A stretch of DNA of 64,000 bases, from assembly GCA_965198825.1 (NCBI GenBank), contig CBDAQB010000001.1, positions 1,240,001 through 1,304,000 on the forward strand, written 5' to 3'. The translations under genes were made by a program, and so were the position numbers. Below, in pieces: positions 56,624-64,000 of the stretch; the first letter of the stretch is position 1; each line of letters opens with the position of its first letter. The notes under the pieces were generated by a model. That model saw nothing but the letters and a program-made list of their open reading frames with translations. It made no database searches and had not been told where the DNA came from. The stretch is from BOG-908 sp965198825 (lineage in GTDB: Bacteria; Pseudomonadota; Alphaproteobacteria; Acetobacterales; Acetobacteraceae).

Positions 56624-57637
56624 TCAAGAGAACAGCAGTGCGGAGAGGCGGCGACGTGCGGCCATGGTTGCAGGGTCGGCGAAGCCCCAGGCTTCGAAGA
56701 AGCGCAGGAGCTGCTGGCGGGCGGCGTCCTCGCGCCAGGTTCGGTCCTGCCGGAAGATCTCGAGCAGAGCGTCCGCGGCCTCTTGGCGCCGGCCTGCTGC
56801 GTTCAGGGCAGTGGCGAGTTCGAAGCGGGCTTCATGGTCGGCTGGGTTGTCTGCGACGCGGCGGGCGTAGACGTCGAGCTGGCCCGTGGCCTTGCGGCCT
56901 TCTTCCGCCAGGGCCAAGGCGGCGCGGGCACCGGCGATTTCGGCATGCTCAGCGATCCGGGGGGGCACCTGCGCCAGGGCGTCCTGCGCCTGGGCCTCGT
57001 CGCCCAAGGCGAGGAGAGCCCGGATGAGGCCGCCCCACGCGTCGGGGTTCTCGGGATCCTCGGAGAGGAGAGCGGAGAACCCGTCGGCTGCCGCCTCGGG
57101 CTGGCCGGCTTCGAGGGCGGCGCGGGCCTCGGCGAGCAGGTCGGCCGACGGCATGCTGCCGCCTGCCATTTTGAGCAAGGCTTCGACGAAGCGCTTGATT
57201 TCGCTCTCGGGGAGGGCGCCCTGGAAGATGTCGGCGATCTGGCCCTGCCAGAAGGCGGCGACGGTAGGGACCGACTGCAGCGGCAGGCCGAGCTGCGAGA
57301 GCTGCGCCACCAGCGGCTTGTTCTTGTCGATATCGATCTTGACCAGACGAATGCGGCCGCCGGCGGCCTTGGTGACGCGTTCAAGGGCTGGCGTCAGTGT
57401 CTTGCAAGGGCCGCACCAGGTCGCCCAGAAGTCGACCAGCACAGGCATGGTACGGGAAGCCTCGATGACATCCTGCATGAAGGTGCGCTGGTCACCGTCG
57501 ATGATCATGCCTGCGCCATCAGGAGCAGCCACTGTCTGGCCTAGGGCGCCGGCCTGACCAGGCGCGCCAGCGGAAGGGGAGGCGGGCCTTGGCGGGCCGC
57601 TTTGAGCGGCCGGTTTCTGGCCGATGATGTAGTCCAT
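56624..57637 (-). CDS. Thioredoxin-TPR chaperone, CnoX/YbbN-like
   Basis: 337-residue protein with an N-terminal thioredoxin fold and C-terminal TPR repeats, the layout of CnoX. The thioredoxin motif is intact: PVLVDFWATWCGPCKTLTPALERV. The TPR half has LLAEARAALEAGQPEAAADGFSALLSEDPENPDAWGGL and related helices. ATG 57637 is preferred; a GTG nine codons earlier lacks a better site. In E. coli the homologue protects proteins from oxidation and hands them to chaperones. Upstream of the Lon-N gene on the same strand. Confidence 0.92.
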   Translation of the reverse strand: MDYIIGQKPAAQSGPPRPASPSAGAPGQAGALGQTVAAPDGAGMIIDGDQRTFMQDVIEASRTMPVLVDFWATWCGPCKTLTPALERVTKAAGGRIRLVKIDIDKNKPLVAQLSQLGLPLQSVPTVAAFWQGQIADIFQGALPESEIKRFVEALLKMAGGSMPSADLLAEARAALEAGQPEAAADGFSALLSEDPENPDAWGGLIRALLALGDEAQAQDALAQVPPRIAEHAEIAGARAALALAEEGRKATGQLDVYARRVADNPADHEARFELATALNAAGRRQEAADALLEIFRQDRTWREDAARQQLLRFFEAWGFADPATMAARRRLSALLFS

Positions 57638-57856
57638 GGCTGTCAGTTCCGTCTGTTCGAGCACGTCTTGCGTTTGCGCCTAGCGGGCGTGGACGCTGGC
57701 TGACCCGACCTTACATGTTGCGGCAGGCTAAGGCTGCAAGCGATGGTGGCCTCAGGGGCAACCGGTGCGCAAGGCCTGCAGGGCGCGAGGCCGGCGGACC
57801 GTAGCAGGCTTGCATTCGCAGTTTCGCGGCGCTACTCACCGCTCCTCCGCAGGAGC

Positions 57857-57931
57857 GCGGGCGTAGCTCAGGGGTAGAGCACAACCTTGCCAAGGTTGGG
57901 GTCGAGGGTTCGAATCCCTTCGCCCGCTCCA
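57857..57931 (+). tRNA. tRNA-Gly (anticodon GCC)
   Basis: GCGGGCG acceptor start paired with CGCCCGC, anticodon loop TTGCCAA, T-loop GGTTCGAATCC, a T discriminator and encoded CCA. The integrase gene lies 477 bp downstream on the same strand, so the tRNA end is a candidate attachment site. Confidence 0.97.
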
Positions 57932-58408
57932 GATACGGCTTTTAAAACAGCGAGTTATCGAGCGAGCGTCGGAGCCAAGAAGCTGTCTTGAGGTGCGTGG
58001 TGTCCACATGGTGTCCACGGCACCTCTCCCGCCGTGCTTAGCTTGGAGTATCGAGTCGGGCAGAATACGCGTTCGCGTCGGTCGGCGTGGGGCAGGCCTC
58101 TCGCGACATTTCCGGTCTGACAATTAGTGGGCCGTTGGATAGTCGAGGCGGTGAGCGATATAGCCGGAGCCGTCGCGCTCCACGTTCCATCGCCCATTGC
58201 CGTCGATCGCCGGCCCGGCGACGGAACGCTGTCGGAGCGGGGCGAAGCACAGGTGTCAGCTTTGCGCTTCATCTCGGCCATTCAGACGTTCACGGCGCAA
58301 TCCTGAAAGCGGACGTAGATTCAGCCATCTGCCACAGCAGGGCTGGACCGCAGTCATGAGGCCCAGTGATCAATTTCCTGCCGCCCTTCCGCGGTTCAGG
58401 AGAACATC
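57932..58408. other. Gap between tRNA-Gly and integrase
   Basis: 477 bp with no convincing gene. The repeated phrase GTGTCCACATGG / GTGTCCACGG occurs near 58,000. A tRNA-3'-end duplicate that would mark an att site is not obvious inside the window. Confidence 0.4.
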
Positions 58409-59050
58409 ATGCAATCCTCGAAGCCGAAACCCGTAGCTCCGACAATCCAATTCGTGGCGCCTTGGAACAAGGGCGCCTTTGTCGGACCCAAGCCGCCCCT
58501 CAAACCCAAACAGGTCTGGTCAATCCGCCTCACCCTTCAGCGCGAGGGCCGCATTCGCGACTTGGCACTATTTGACCTTGCCATCGACAGCAAGCTGCGC
58601 GGCTGTGACCTCGTTCAGTTGCGCATCGGCCAACTCGTCATCAACGCCGCAGCCCGGCATCGTGCGACCATTGTGCAGCAGAAGACTGGAAAGCCGGTGC
58701 AGTTTGAGTTGACGCAACAAACTCGGGAGAGCCTGATTACCTGGCTGACGCATCGCGGAGGCGGGCTGCAGGACTTTGTGTTCCCCAGCCGGACGGATGT
58801 GAACGGCCACATCAGCACGCGGCAATATGCACGTCTGGTGGGCGACTGGGTTGAGAGCATCGGGCTGGGCCGATCCGGCTACGGCACGCATAGCCTTCGT
58901 CGCACCAAAGTTGCCCTGATATACAAGCGGACCGGCAATCTGCGGGCAGTGCAAATTCTGCTTGGTCACACCAAACTTGAGAGCACGGTGCGCTACCTGG
59001 GCGTCGATGCCGAGGACGCGCTTACGCTGTCCGAGGGGACCGAGGTTTGA
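58409..59050 (+). CDS. Minimal tyrosine recombinase/integrase
   Basis: 213-residue tyrosine recombinase catalytic domain without the usual N-terminal core-binding domain. The catalytic residues are all visible: Arg in SKLRGCDLVQL, Lys in QQKTGKP, HxxR in THSLRRTKVA, the second His in LLGHTKLESTVR and the nucleophile Tyr in VRYLGVD. AGGAG precedes ATG 58409. The short N-terminus opens with a proline-rich, lysine-rich stretch. It could drive site-specific integration at tRNA-Gly, or act on a small element; no partner gene is seen. Confidence 0.85.
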   Translation: MQSSKPKPVAPTIQFVAPWNKGAFVGPKPPLKPKQVWSIRLTLQREGRIRDLALFDLAIDSKLRGCDLVQLRIGQLVINAAARHRATIVQQKTGKPVQFELTQQTRESLITWLTHRGGGLQDFVFPSRTDVNGHISTRQYARLVGDWVESIGLGRSGYGTHSLRRTKVALIYKRTGNLRAVQILLGHTKLESTVRYLGVDAEDALTLSEGTEV

Positions 59051-59711
59051 TACGCCGGGCACCTTTCCAGTCGCTCGGCCTATGAGGACCGACTAACTGA
59101 CGGTTGATGAGAAGCACTCATAATGGCACTGAACGTGCCAGGGGTAATCAGCCCTCTGACGCACCCCAGGTAGTAGTCGCCAAACTTGGACATCGAGCCG
59201 GATCAGGCAACTTCCTGAAAGCGGGCATTATTCATTCTAGCCGGACGAGGCATCCTGGGAGGAACCGTCAACTGCGCTGCTACTGCAGCCGCTTAGCAGA
59301 GCCTTCTTCATTAGGCAGGCGTCGAAGATGGAAATTGGCTCGACGTTGCGCGCCGCCAAAGTTACGAGCGCTACAATGAGCGGAGGTGGCATAATGCAAG
59401 CTCGCGCGTGTCTCGACAGCTTCATGAACAGCACCATTGTTGAAATAGGGCGCTGCACCGTTCCTGACTGCGCTGCACGAGCACCAAGAACTGTAAAGAA
59501 AGCAGGCGGCGTGCCCGCCCAGACATGGGCTCATATCTTGTCCAGCGCTCCGCCCGGCAACGCTCTAAGGCGAGCGAAGGCGAGAACAAGCCCTTCTGCG
59601 CCTCATTCCTCAAGCACAACAACGTGGTGTTTGCTTCAAGACGACTGGCGTGAGCACCTTACTGACTGAGGAAAGCGCATGTCGCCTAATGTAATCCGTA
59701 GAAAGCTTTCG
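59051..59711. other. Gene-poor region after the integrase
   Basis: About 660 bp without a supported gene. Short open frames on both strands lack family motifs and ribosome-binding sites. Looks like degraded mobile-element flank. Confidence 0.5.
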
Positions 59712-60203
59712 TTACGAGACTCCGAAAACGCTGTAGACTGGACCTTCGGCGAAGCGATGCCCGATGCCGATAGCGATCAGATTGTTCATCCAGGCGTATT
59801 GCGGCGCCTGCGTCTCGAAGAACGGGGCGATCCGAAAATAGTAGCTGGCGGGATCGATCACCTCCCCCTTTTCCAGGCGGGCGATGGCGTCGGCGGGACC
59901 TTGCCGGATCCCCCGGTAGGTCATTCCGATCAGCGCGTCATCCGTCGTTTTGAGGACCAGCCTCACGTCGAGCGTCGTGCTGCCATCCGCGCGAACGTTC
60001 TGCCAGTCGTTGGCCCCTTCGAGCACCTCGCCCGACAGGCGCTCGCCTTCGAATGTTCCACCCGGCACCACGCCGATCCGTCGGAACGCGCCGGGCGTGG
60101 CACCGATGACCTGCAGCGGACGGACACTGAGCCGCATGACGAAGAGGGGTTTTGTGCGGACCGTCCGCATGATTTCGGGCAGCGAATCGAGAGGGATCGA
60201 CAT
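59712..60203 (-). CDS. DUF3237 family protein
   Basis: 163-residue protein with the DUF3237 pattern: FVMRLSVRPLQVIGATPGAFRRIGVVPGGTFEGERLSGEVL, DWQNVRADGSTTLDVRLVLKT and IAPFFETQAPQYAWMNNLIAIGIG. The start ATG 60203 has AAGGA eight bases upstream. Family function is unknown; it often accompanies SDR and other small-molecule enzymes, as here (an SDR gene is 30 bp upstream on the same strand). Confidence 0.9.
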   Translation of the reverse strand: MSIPLDSLPEIMRTVRTKPLFVMRLSVRPLQVIGATPGAFRRIGVVPGGTFEGERLSGEVLEGANDWQNVRADGSTTLDVRLVLKTTDDALIGMTYRGIRQGPADAIARLEKGEVIDPASYYFRIAPFFETQAPQYAWMNNLIAIGIGHRFAEGPVYSVFGVS

Positions 60204-60233
60204 GTCCTGTATCCTTTCTGGAGGCAGCTCAGC

Positions 60234-60980
60234 TCAGCTCGCCGTTTTTCCGCCGTTGACGCGGATTATCTGCCCTGTGAGGTAGCTGGCCTTGTCGGAG
60301 GCGGCGAAGCTGATGACCTCTGCGATCTCCTCGGGCGTGCCACCGCGTTTCATCGGCAGGGCGGCGAAGAATGCCGCCTTCCGCTCGGGGGAGCCGGTCA
60401 GGCGATCGAGCATGGCGGTTTCCGTCGGCCCTGGTGCCACGGCGTTCACGCGAACCCCGAACGCTGCGGCCTCGATAGCGGCGGATTTTGTAAATCCCTC
60501 GACCGCGTGCTTGCTGCCGACGTAGAGCGCCATGTTGGCGGCGCCACGTTCCCCCATCGTCGAGGAGATATTGACGATGCTGCCGTAGCCCTGCGGCTGC
60601 ATGACCCTTAGCTCGTGCTTGAGGCTGAGCAGGACTCCCAGGACATTGGTGTCGAAGGTCGCGGCGTAGCTTTCGGGGGTCTGGTCGGTGATAGGGCCGG
60701 ACACACCCTCAGCGCCCGCGTTGTTCACGGCGACATCGAGACGAGAGAAGCGCTCGATCGTTCCGTCGACAAGTCGGCGTATATCCTCCTCGTGACGAAC
60801 ATCCGCTTGCATGAACTCGACTTCTGGTCCGAACTTGCGCAGATCGTCCGCCAATGCCTGGCCGGCATCGGACCGCCGCCCGGAAATCACGACATTGTAG
60901 CCCTGCCTGGCGAAATTCAACGCTGTGGCGCGACCAATTCCGGTCAGCGCGCCAGTGATCAATACGGTCGACGCGTTCAT
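60234..60980 (-). CDS. Short-chain dehydrogenase/reductase
   Basis: Classical SDR of 248 residues. ATG 60980 gives MNASTVLITGALTGIGRATALNFARQG. The cofactor motif TGxxxGIG, the NNAG element (AVNNAGAEGV), the catalytic Ser in NISSTMG and the YxxxK motif (YVGSKHAVEG) are all present, and the C-terminus has the expected TGQIIRVNGGK. Arg after the glycine motif's strand (SGRRSDAG) suggests NADP preference. Substrate unknown. Likely co-transcribed with the DUF3237 gene. Confidence 0.94.
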   Translation of the reverse strand: MNASTVLITGALTGIGRATALNFARQGYNVVISGRRSDAGQALADDLRKFGPEVEFMQADVRHEEDIRRLVDGTIERFSRLDVAVNNAGAEGVSGPITDQTPESYAATFDTNVLGVLLSLKHELRVMQPQGYGSIVNISSTMGERGAANMALYVGSKHAVEGFTKSAAIEAAAFGVRVNAVAPGPTETAMLDRLTGSPERKAAFFAALPMKRGGTPEEIAEVISFAASDKASYLTGQIIRVNGGKTAS

Positions 60981-61202
60981 CACGATCTCCTCTGCACTAC
61001 AAGGGCTTTTTGGAAAACGAGGCAGAACGGCCTGCGAAGCCCTGCGACACTCGCCTATTTGCCAGCTGCAGCACAACGTAGTCGTGCATCGTCATTCCGA
61101 AAAAGACTTTGTAGGCCTGACCGGTATACCTCTCAGGCATGGTGCGAACCGGCACGAGCTGTATCTCGTTGCGGTTTCCGTCTGAGGAAACCGCGCTGTG
61201 GT

Positions 61203-62393
61203 TTACGCGGCGGCCGCCTGACGCTCGAACGTCATGCCGGCATGGTCGGTCAGCCGGTCGATCAGCTTTTCACCGAGGGCGGCGCCAGGTGTCCATATGC
61301 CGCCGCTGGGTGGTGACGCGGCTTCGAGCAGGCAGATGGCCGTCTCGGCGATGACCTTCGACGTGGAGCCATAGCCAGGATCGCGATCGCCCGTGACGAG
61401 CACGCGGAGCTCACCGCCGGCACCATCTTCCGCCAGGAACAGCACCTCGTAGAACCCGGCCTCGCGTTCGGCGCGGCTCGGGCCCTGCCCGGGCTTGGGC
61501 GCTGTTTCGGCGGCGAGCGGAGAGGGTGCGGATGCGATCGCTTCAGCCAGAGCGCGGCCGCTCTCGCCGGGGCCGGTGGACATCATCTCGTCGTAGATGA
61601 ACCCGGTGCCATAGGCGTGGCCCTGCAGCAGGTTCGAACGGTGGATGTTGCGCGTGTTGATCGACGCCATGATGAACGGCGTAGCCCAGCTGCCGAGACG
61701 CTCGTCATAGGCCGGTGCCGATCCGCCGGGTTGGTCTGGGCCGCGGAAGCCGGGCGTGAGCGCGAACGAGTCCGCCAGCAAAGCGGCGACCGTGGAGTCG
61801 GCGGATGCGGCGGCCAGGGTGGCGGAGAGGCTTGCGGCGGTGCCGCCGGAGAAGCCGCCCTGCATCTTCTGCACGCGGCCGATTACGCGCGGCGCGGGCG
61901 CACCAAACGCCCGGCGCGCTTCGGCCTGCACCTTGAGCACGCCGAGTTCGAACGGGATTGAGTCGAACCCGCAGGAGAACAGGATGCGTGCGCCGGTGGC
62001 GCAAGCGCGCTCGTGGTAGGCGTCGATCATTCGCCGCATCCAGGGCGGTTCGCCGCACAAATCCAGGTAGTCCGTTCCCGTCTCCGCGCAGGCAGCCACG
62101 AGGGCTTCGCCATGGAGCTGGTAGGGCCCGACCGTGGTGATGACGGCGCGCGTGCGGCCCGCCATCGCGCGCAATGAGCCCGGGTCCGTGGCGTCCGCCT
62201 CGATGAGGGCCAGGCCGGCGGGCGCACCGGCTGCATCACGCACCGCTTCCAGCTTCTCCAGGCTTCGGCCGGAGATCGCCCAGGAGAGTGGGCCGGCGGT
62301 GCCATAGCGGCCGAGCAGGTGTTCGACGACGAGCTGACCGGTGTATCCGGTCGCGCCGTGGACGACGATGTCGAACTCTGCCGCGCGCTTCAT
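61203..62393 (-). CDS. Saccharopine-dehydrogenase-like NAD(P)-binding protein (trans-acting enoyl reductase type)
   Basis: 396-residue protein of the saccharopine dehydrogenase / trans-acting enoyl reductase superfamily. The N-terminal Rossmann motif is FDIVVHGATGYTGQLVVEHLL; then WAISGRSLEKLEAV, VGPYQLHGEALVAACAETGTDYLDLCGEP and CGFDSIPFELGVL are family hallmarks. ATG 62393 is the supported start; the longer open frame upstream is not conserved-looking. The substrate is undefined; mycobacterial relatives act on acyl chains. A gap of about 220 bp separates it from the SDR. Confidence 0.9.
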   Translation of the reverse strand: MKRAAEFDIVVHGATGYTGQLVVEHLLGRYGTAGPLSWAISGRSLEKLEAVRDAAGAPAGLALIEADATDPGSLRAMAGRTRAVITTVGPYQLHGEALVAACAETGTDYLDLCGEPPWMRRMIDAYHERACATGARILFSCGFDSIPFELGVLKVQAEARRAFGAPAPRVIGRVQKMQGGFSGGTAASLSATLAAASADSTVAALLADSFALTPGFRGPDQPGGSAPAYDERLGSWATPFIMASINTRNIHRSNLLQGHAYGTGFIYDEMMSTGPGESGRALAEAIASAPSPLAAETAPKPGQGPSRAEREAGFYEVLFLAEDGAGGELRVLVTGDRDPGYGSTSKVIAETAICLLEAASPPSGGIWTPGAALGEKLIDRLTDHAGMTFERQAAAA

Positions 62394-62512
62394 TGTCGCT
62401 TCCCCATTGCCGTGGAACAGAACGGCCCGGCGCCGGATACTGGCCGATGATGGCGGGGGAGGATAGCGTGCAGCCAAGCGCGCCGCGTCGGCGCCGCCTG
62501 GCCGATGGTTAC

Positions 62513-62887
62513 TTATAGCTCCTCGATCGCGTCGATGCGGTCCGGGTAGAAGGCCAGATGGTCCTTGATCCTGGCGACGGCATCGAACGGCGCCTCGTAG
62601 GTCCAGATCGCGTTGGCGGATCGCTCGCCTCCGCTCGGGATGCTGTAATAGGCGGCGTCTCCCTTGAACGGACAATACGTTGTCTGCTCGGTGCACTCAA
62701 GCAACGACATATCGACGTCGCTGCGCGGGATGTAGTGGACCGCGGGGTAGTGCGCCTCGTGCAGCGTTAGCGCGCGCGTGGTGTCGGCGATGGCCTTGTT
62801 GCCAAGGCGCACGACGATGCGGTGGGTGTTGGGCTCGATGGTGATGGGGTGATCGGGGCCGGGAATTTTGACGGCGCGGTCTGGCAT
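62513..62887 (-). CDS. DUF427 domain protein
   Basis: 124-residue protein of the DUF427 family. MPDRAVKIPGPDHPITIEPN starts the domain; HYIPRSDVDMSLLECTEQTTYCPFKGDAAYYSI and AIWTYEAPFDAVARIKDHLAFYPDRID complete the signature. The start ATG 62887 has a GGAGAC-like site. Sixteen bases separate it from the SnoaL-like gene on the same strand. Family function is unknown. Confidence 0.93.
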   Translation of the reverse strand: MPDRAVKIPGPDHPITIEPNTHRIVVRLGNKAIADTTRALTLHEAHYPAVHYIPRSDVDMSLLECTEQTTYCPFKGDAAYYSIPSGGERSANAIWTYEAPFDAVARIKDHLAFYPDRIDAIEEL

Positions 62888-62903
62888 GGAAAGTCTCCTG
62901 TTG

Positions 62904-63293
62904 TCAGGCGGAAAAGGCGGCGCCGAACATCGGCAGGCCGCTGACGGAACTCGCACTTGTCGCCTCGTCCTGCAGCACGTCCCAGTGTTCGGCGAGCAGA
63001 CCGTGCTCGATGCGCAGGATGTCGACGGCGATCCACGGCGACGGACGCCCTGTGCCGGAAAAGCGGCCGTGGACCATGACGTGGTCGCCTTCGGCCAGGA
63101 TCAGGCCGTGCTCGTAGCGCAGCGTGGCGGGCGTGGTGCGTATTAGGTCGAACAGGCCCTGGCGGCCGGGCGCGATATGGGCACTGTGCTGGATATAATC
63201 CGGCGACCAGAAGCGTGCGGCCGCGGTGTAATCACGCTTGTTGAACAGGGTGTCGAAGGCCTCCAGCACCACCGTCTTGTTATTCTCGGACAT
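62904..63293 (-). CDS. SnoaL-like / ester-cyclase-type small protein
   Basis: 129-residue NTF2-fold protein. ATG 63293 gives MSENNKTVVLEAFDTLFNKRDYTAAARFWSPDYIQHSAHIAPG, the usual SnoaL-like opening, followed by LAEGDHVMVHGRFSGTG and DILRIEHGLLAEHWDVLQDEA. Proteins of this kind are often small isomerases or cyclases, or have no defined activity. Lies between an SDR and the DUF427 gene in what looks like one minus-strand operon. Confidence 0.9.
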   Translation of the reverse strand: MSENNKTVVLEAFDTLFNKRDYTAAARFWSPDYIQHSAHIAPGRQGLFDLIRTTPATLRYEHGLILAEGDHVMVHGRFSGTGRPSPWIAVDILRIEHGLLAEHWDVLQDEATSASSVSGLPMFGAAFSA

Positions 63294-63307
63294 TGCAATC
63301 TCCTTGG

Positions 63308-64000
63308 TTATAGTTTCGAGCCACCGTCGACGCGCAGCGTGTCGCCGCTCACCCAACACCCTGCATCCGATGCGAGGAAGGCGATGGCGCCGGCGATATC
63401 GTCAGGCTGCGCGATGCGCCTGAGCGCCTGTATGCCGAGCGTGAATTCGCGGCCCGCATCGGTCTTGGCGAAGCTGGACATGTCGGTTTCCACGACGCCT
63501 GGTGCCACCGCATTCACGCGGATACCCCTGGGACCAAGGATGAAGGCGAAGTGCCTCACCAGCGTGTCGATCGCGCCCTTCGTTGCGGCGTAGGCGGAAA
63601 GGTTGCCCACGGCCGAACGTGCAGCGAGCGAGGAGATGAAGATGACGCTGGAGCCTTCCGCCAGGACCGGCAGTAATTGCTGGACGAGGAAATAGGGTGC
63701 GCGGACATTGACTGCGAAGAGCGCGTCGAAATCCTCGATGCTGGTCTCCTCGATGGTCTTGGCGCGCGAAATGCCGGCGTTGGCGACGAGTATGTCGAGC
63801 CGGTCGCCGACGATCTGCCGAACCGCCGCGGCGAGCTTTGCCGGCCCGTCGGCCTGAGCGAGATCGGCGCCGACAGCGTCGGCCTTGCCGCCCTTCGCGC
63901 GGATCTGTTCGGCGACCGTGCGCGCGTCATCGGCCGACGCGCCGTAGTGTACGAGGACATGCACCCCGGCCTCGGCGAGTGCTACGGCGGCCGCCCGGCC
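63308..64000 (-). CDS. Short-chain dehydrogenase/reductase (cut by window end)
   Basis: SDR whose 5' end lies beyond the window; the frame is open through base 64000 (GRAAAVALAEAGVHVLVHYG). Motifs: ILVANAGISRAKTIEE, ISSLAARSAVGNLSAYAATKGAIDTL (Ser and YxxxK catalytic residues) and the C-terminal SGDTLRVDGGSKL. The TGxxxGIG start is outside. It resembles 3-oxoacyl-ACP-reductase-like SDRs, but the substrate is unknown. First gene of the SnoaL/DUF427 run. Confidence 0.92.
   Translation of the reverse strand, partial: GRAAAVALAEAGVHVLVHYGASADDARTVAEQIRAKGGKADAVGADLAQADGPAKLAAAVRQIVGDRLDILVANAGISRAKTIEETSIEDFDALFAVNVRAPYFLVQQLLPVLAEGSSVIFISSLAARSAVGNLSAYAATKGAIDTLVRHFAFILGPRGIRVNAVAPGVVETDMSSFAKTDAGREFTLGIQALRRIAQPDDIAGAIAFLASDAGCWVSGDTLRVDGGSKL

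Noticed and set aside
55921..57544. Plus-strand frames opposite the Lon-N and CnoX genes
   Set aside because: Mirror of two well-defined minus-strand genes.
59679..60611. Plus-strand frame opposite DUF3237 and the SDR
   Set aside because: Mirror of recognised minus-strand genes, with no motif.

Overview
The window looks like the chromosome of a GC-rich alphaproteobacterium, most likely a member of the Acetobacteraceae (Rhodospirillales). I infer this from codon use, from the protein families, and from a family of A/T-tract inverted repeats between genes whose translation (FFFSKKK / FFKKE-like peptides) I associate with acetic-acid-type bacteria. No 16S gene is present, so this placement is inference.

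Region 1 (1-18.4 kb) is a surface or secretion locus. It holds a two-partner-secretion pore (TpsB), a giant repetitive TpsA exoprotein of about 4,400 residues, and a TPR-CHAT caspase-like lipoprotein. Region 2 (18.4-29.4 kb) is a type VI secretion block in the order tssA-tssB-tssC-hcp-tagJ-tssE-tssF-tssG-clpV. This covers sheath, tube, baseplate and recycling parts; the membrane complex, VgrG and PAAR genes are not here. Region 3 (29.5-32.8 kb) is an FkbH-like enzyme with a small acyl carrier protein, followed by a convergent alpha/beta hydrolase.

Region 4 (33-41.7 kb) looks like a metal- or copper-linked module: a Tat-exported multicopper oxidase and a CxxC protein on the minus strand, then DUF4331, TPR and HupE/UreJ-like genes on the plus strand facing a TonB-dependent receptor. 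Region 5 (41.7-57.9 kb) has an IS3 remnant, tRNA-Ser(CGA), a lone CoA-transferase subunit B, a GNAT acetyltransferase, a type I secretion ABC/HlyD pair, a Sel1-repeat protein, two glycosyltransferases around a tryptophan-rich protein, then Trm112-like, Lon-N-domain and thioredoxin-TPR (CnoX-like) genes. Region 6 (57.9-64 kb) starts at tRNA-Gly(GCC) with a minimal tyrosine recombinase and continues with minus-strand small-molecule enzymes and conserved domains (DUF3237, SDR, saccharopine-dehydrogenase-like, DUF427, SnoaL-like, and an SDR cut by the window end).

The most striking structure is a dispersed family of 120-140 bp nested inverted repeats: six full copies and two half copies. They sit at gene ends and divide the window into modules. 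One copy supplies the ribosome-binding site, start codon and charged signal-peptide region of the CHAT lipoprotein. Another splits the T6SS block between tssF and tssG. Two copies sharing 57 identical bases directly flank the fkbH-acp pair.
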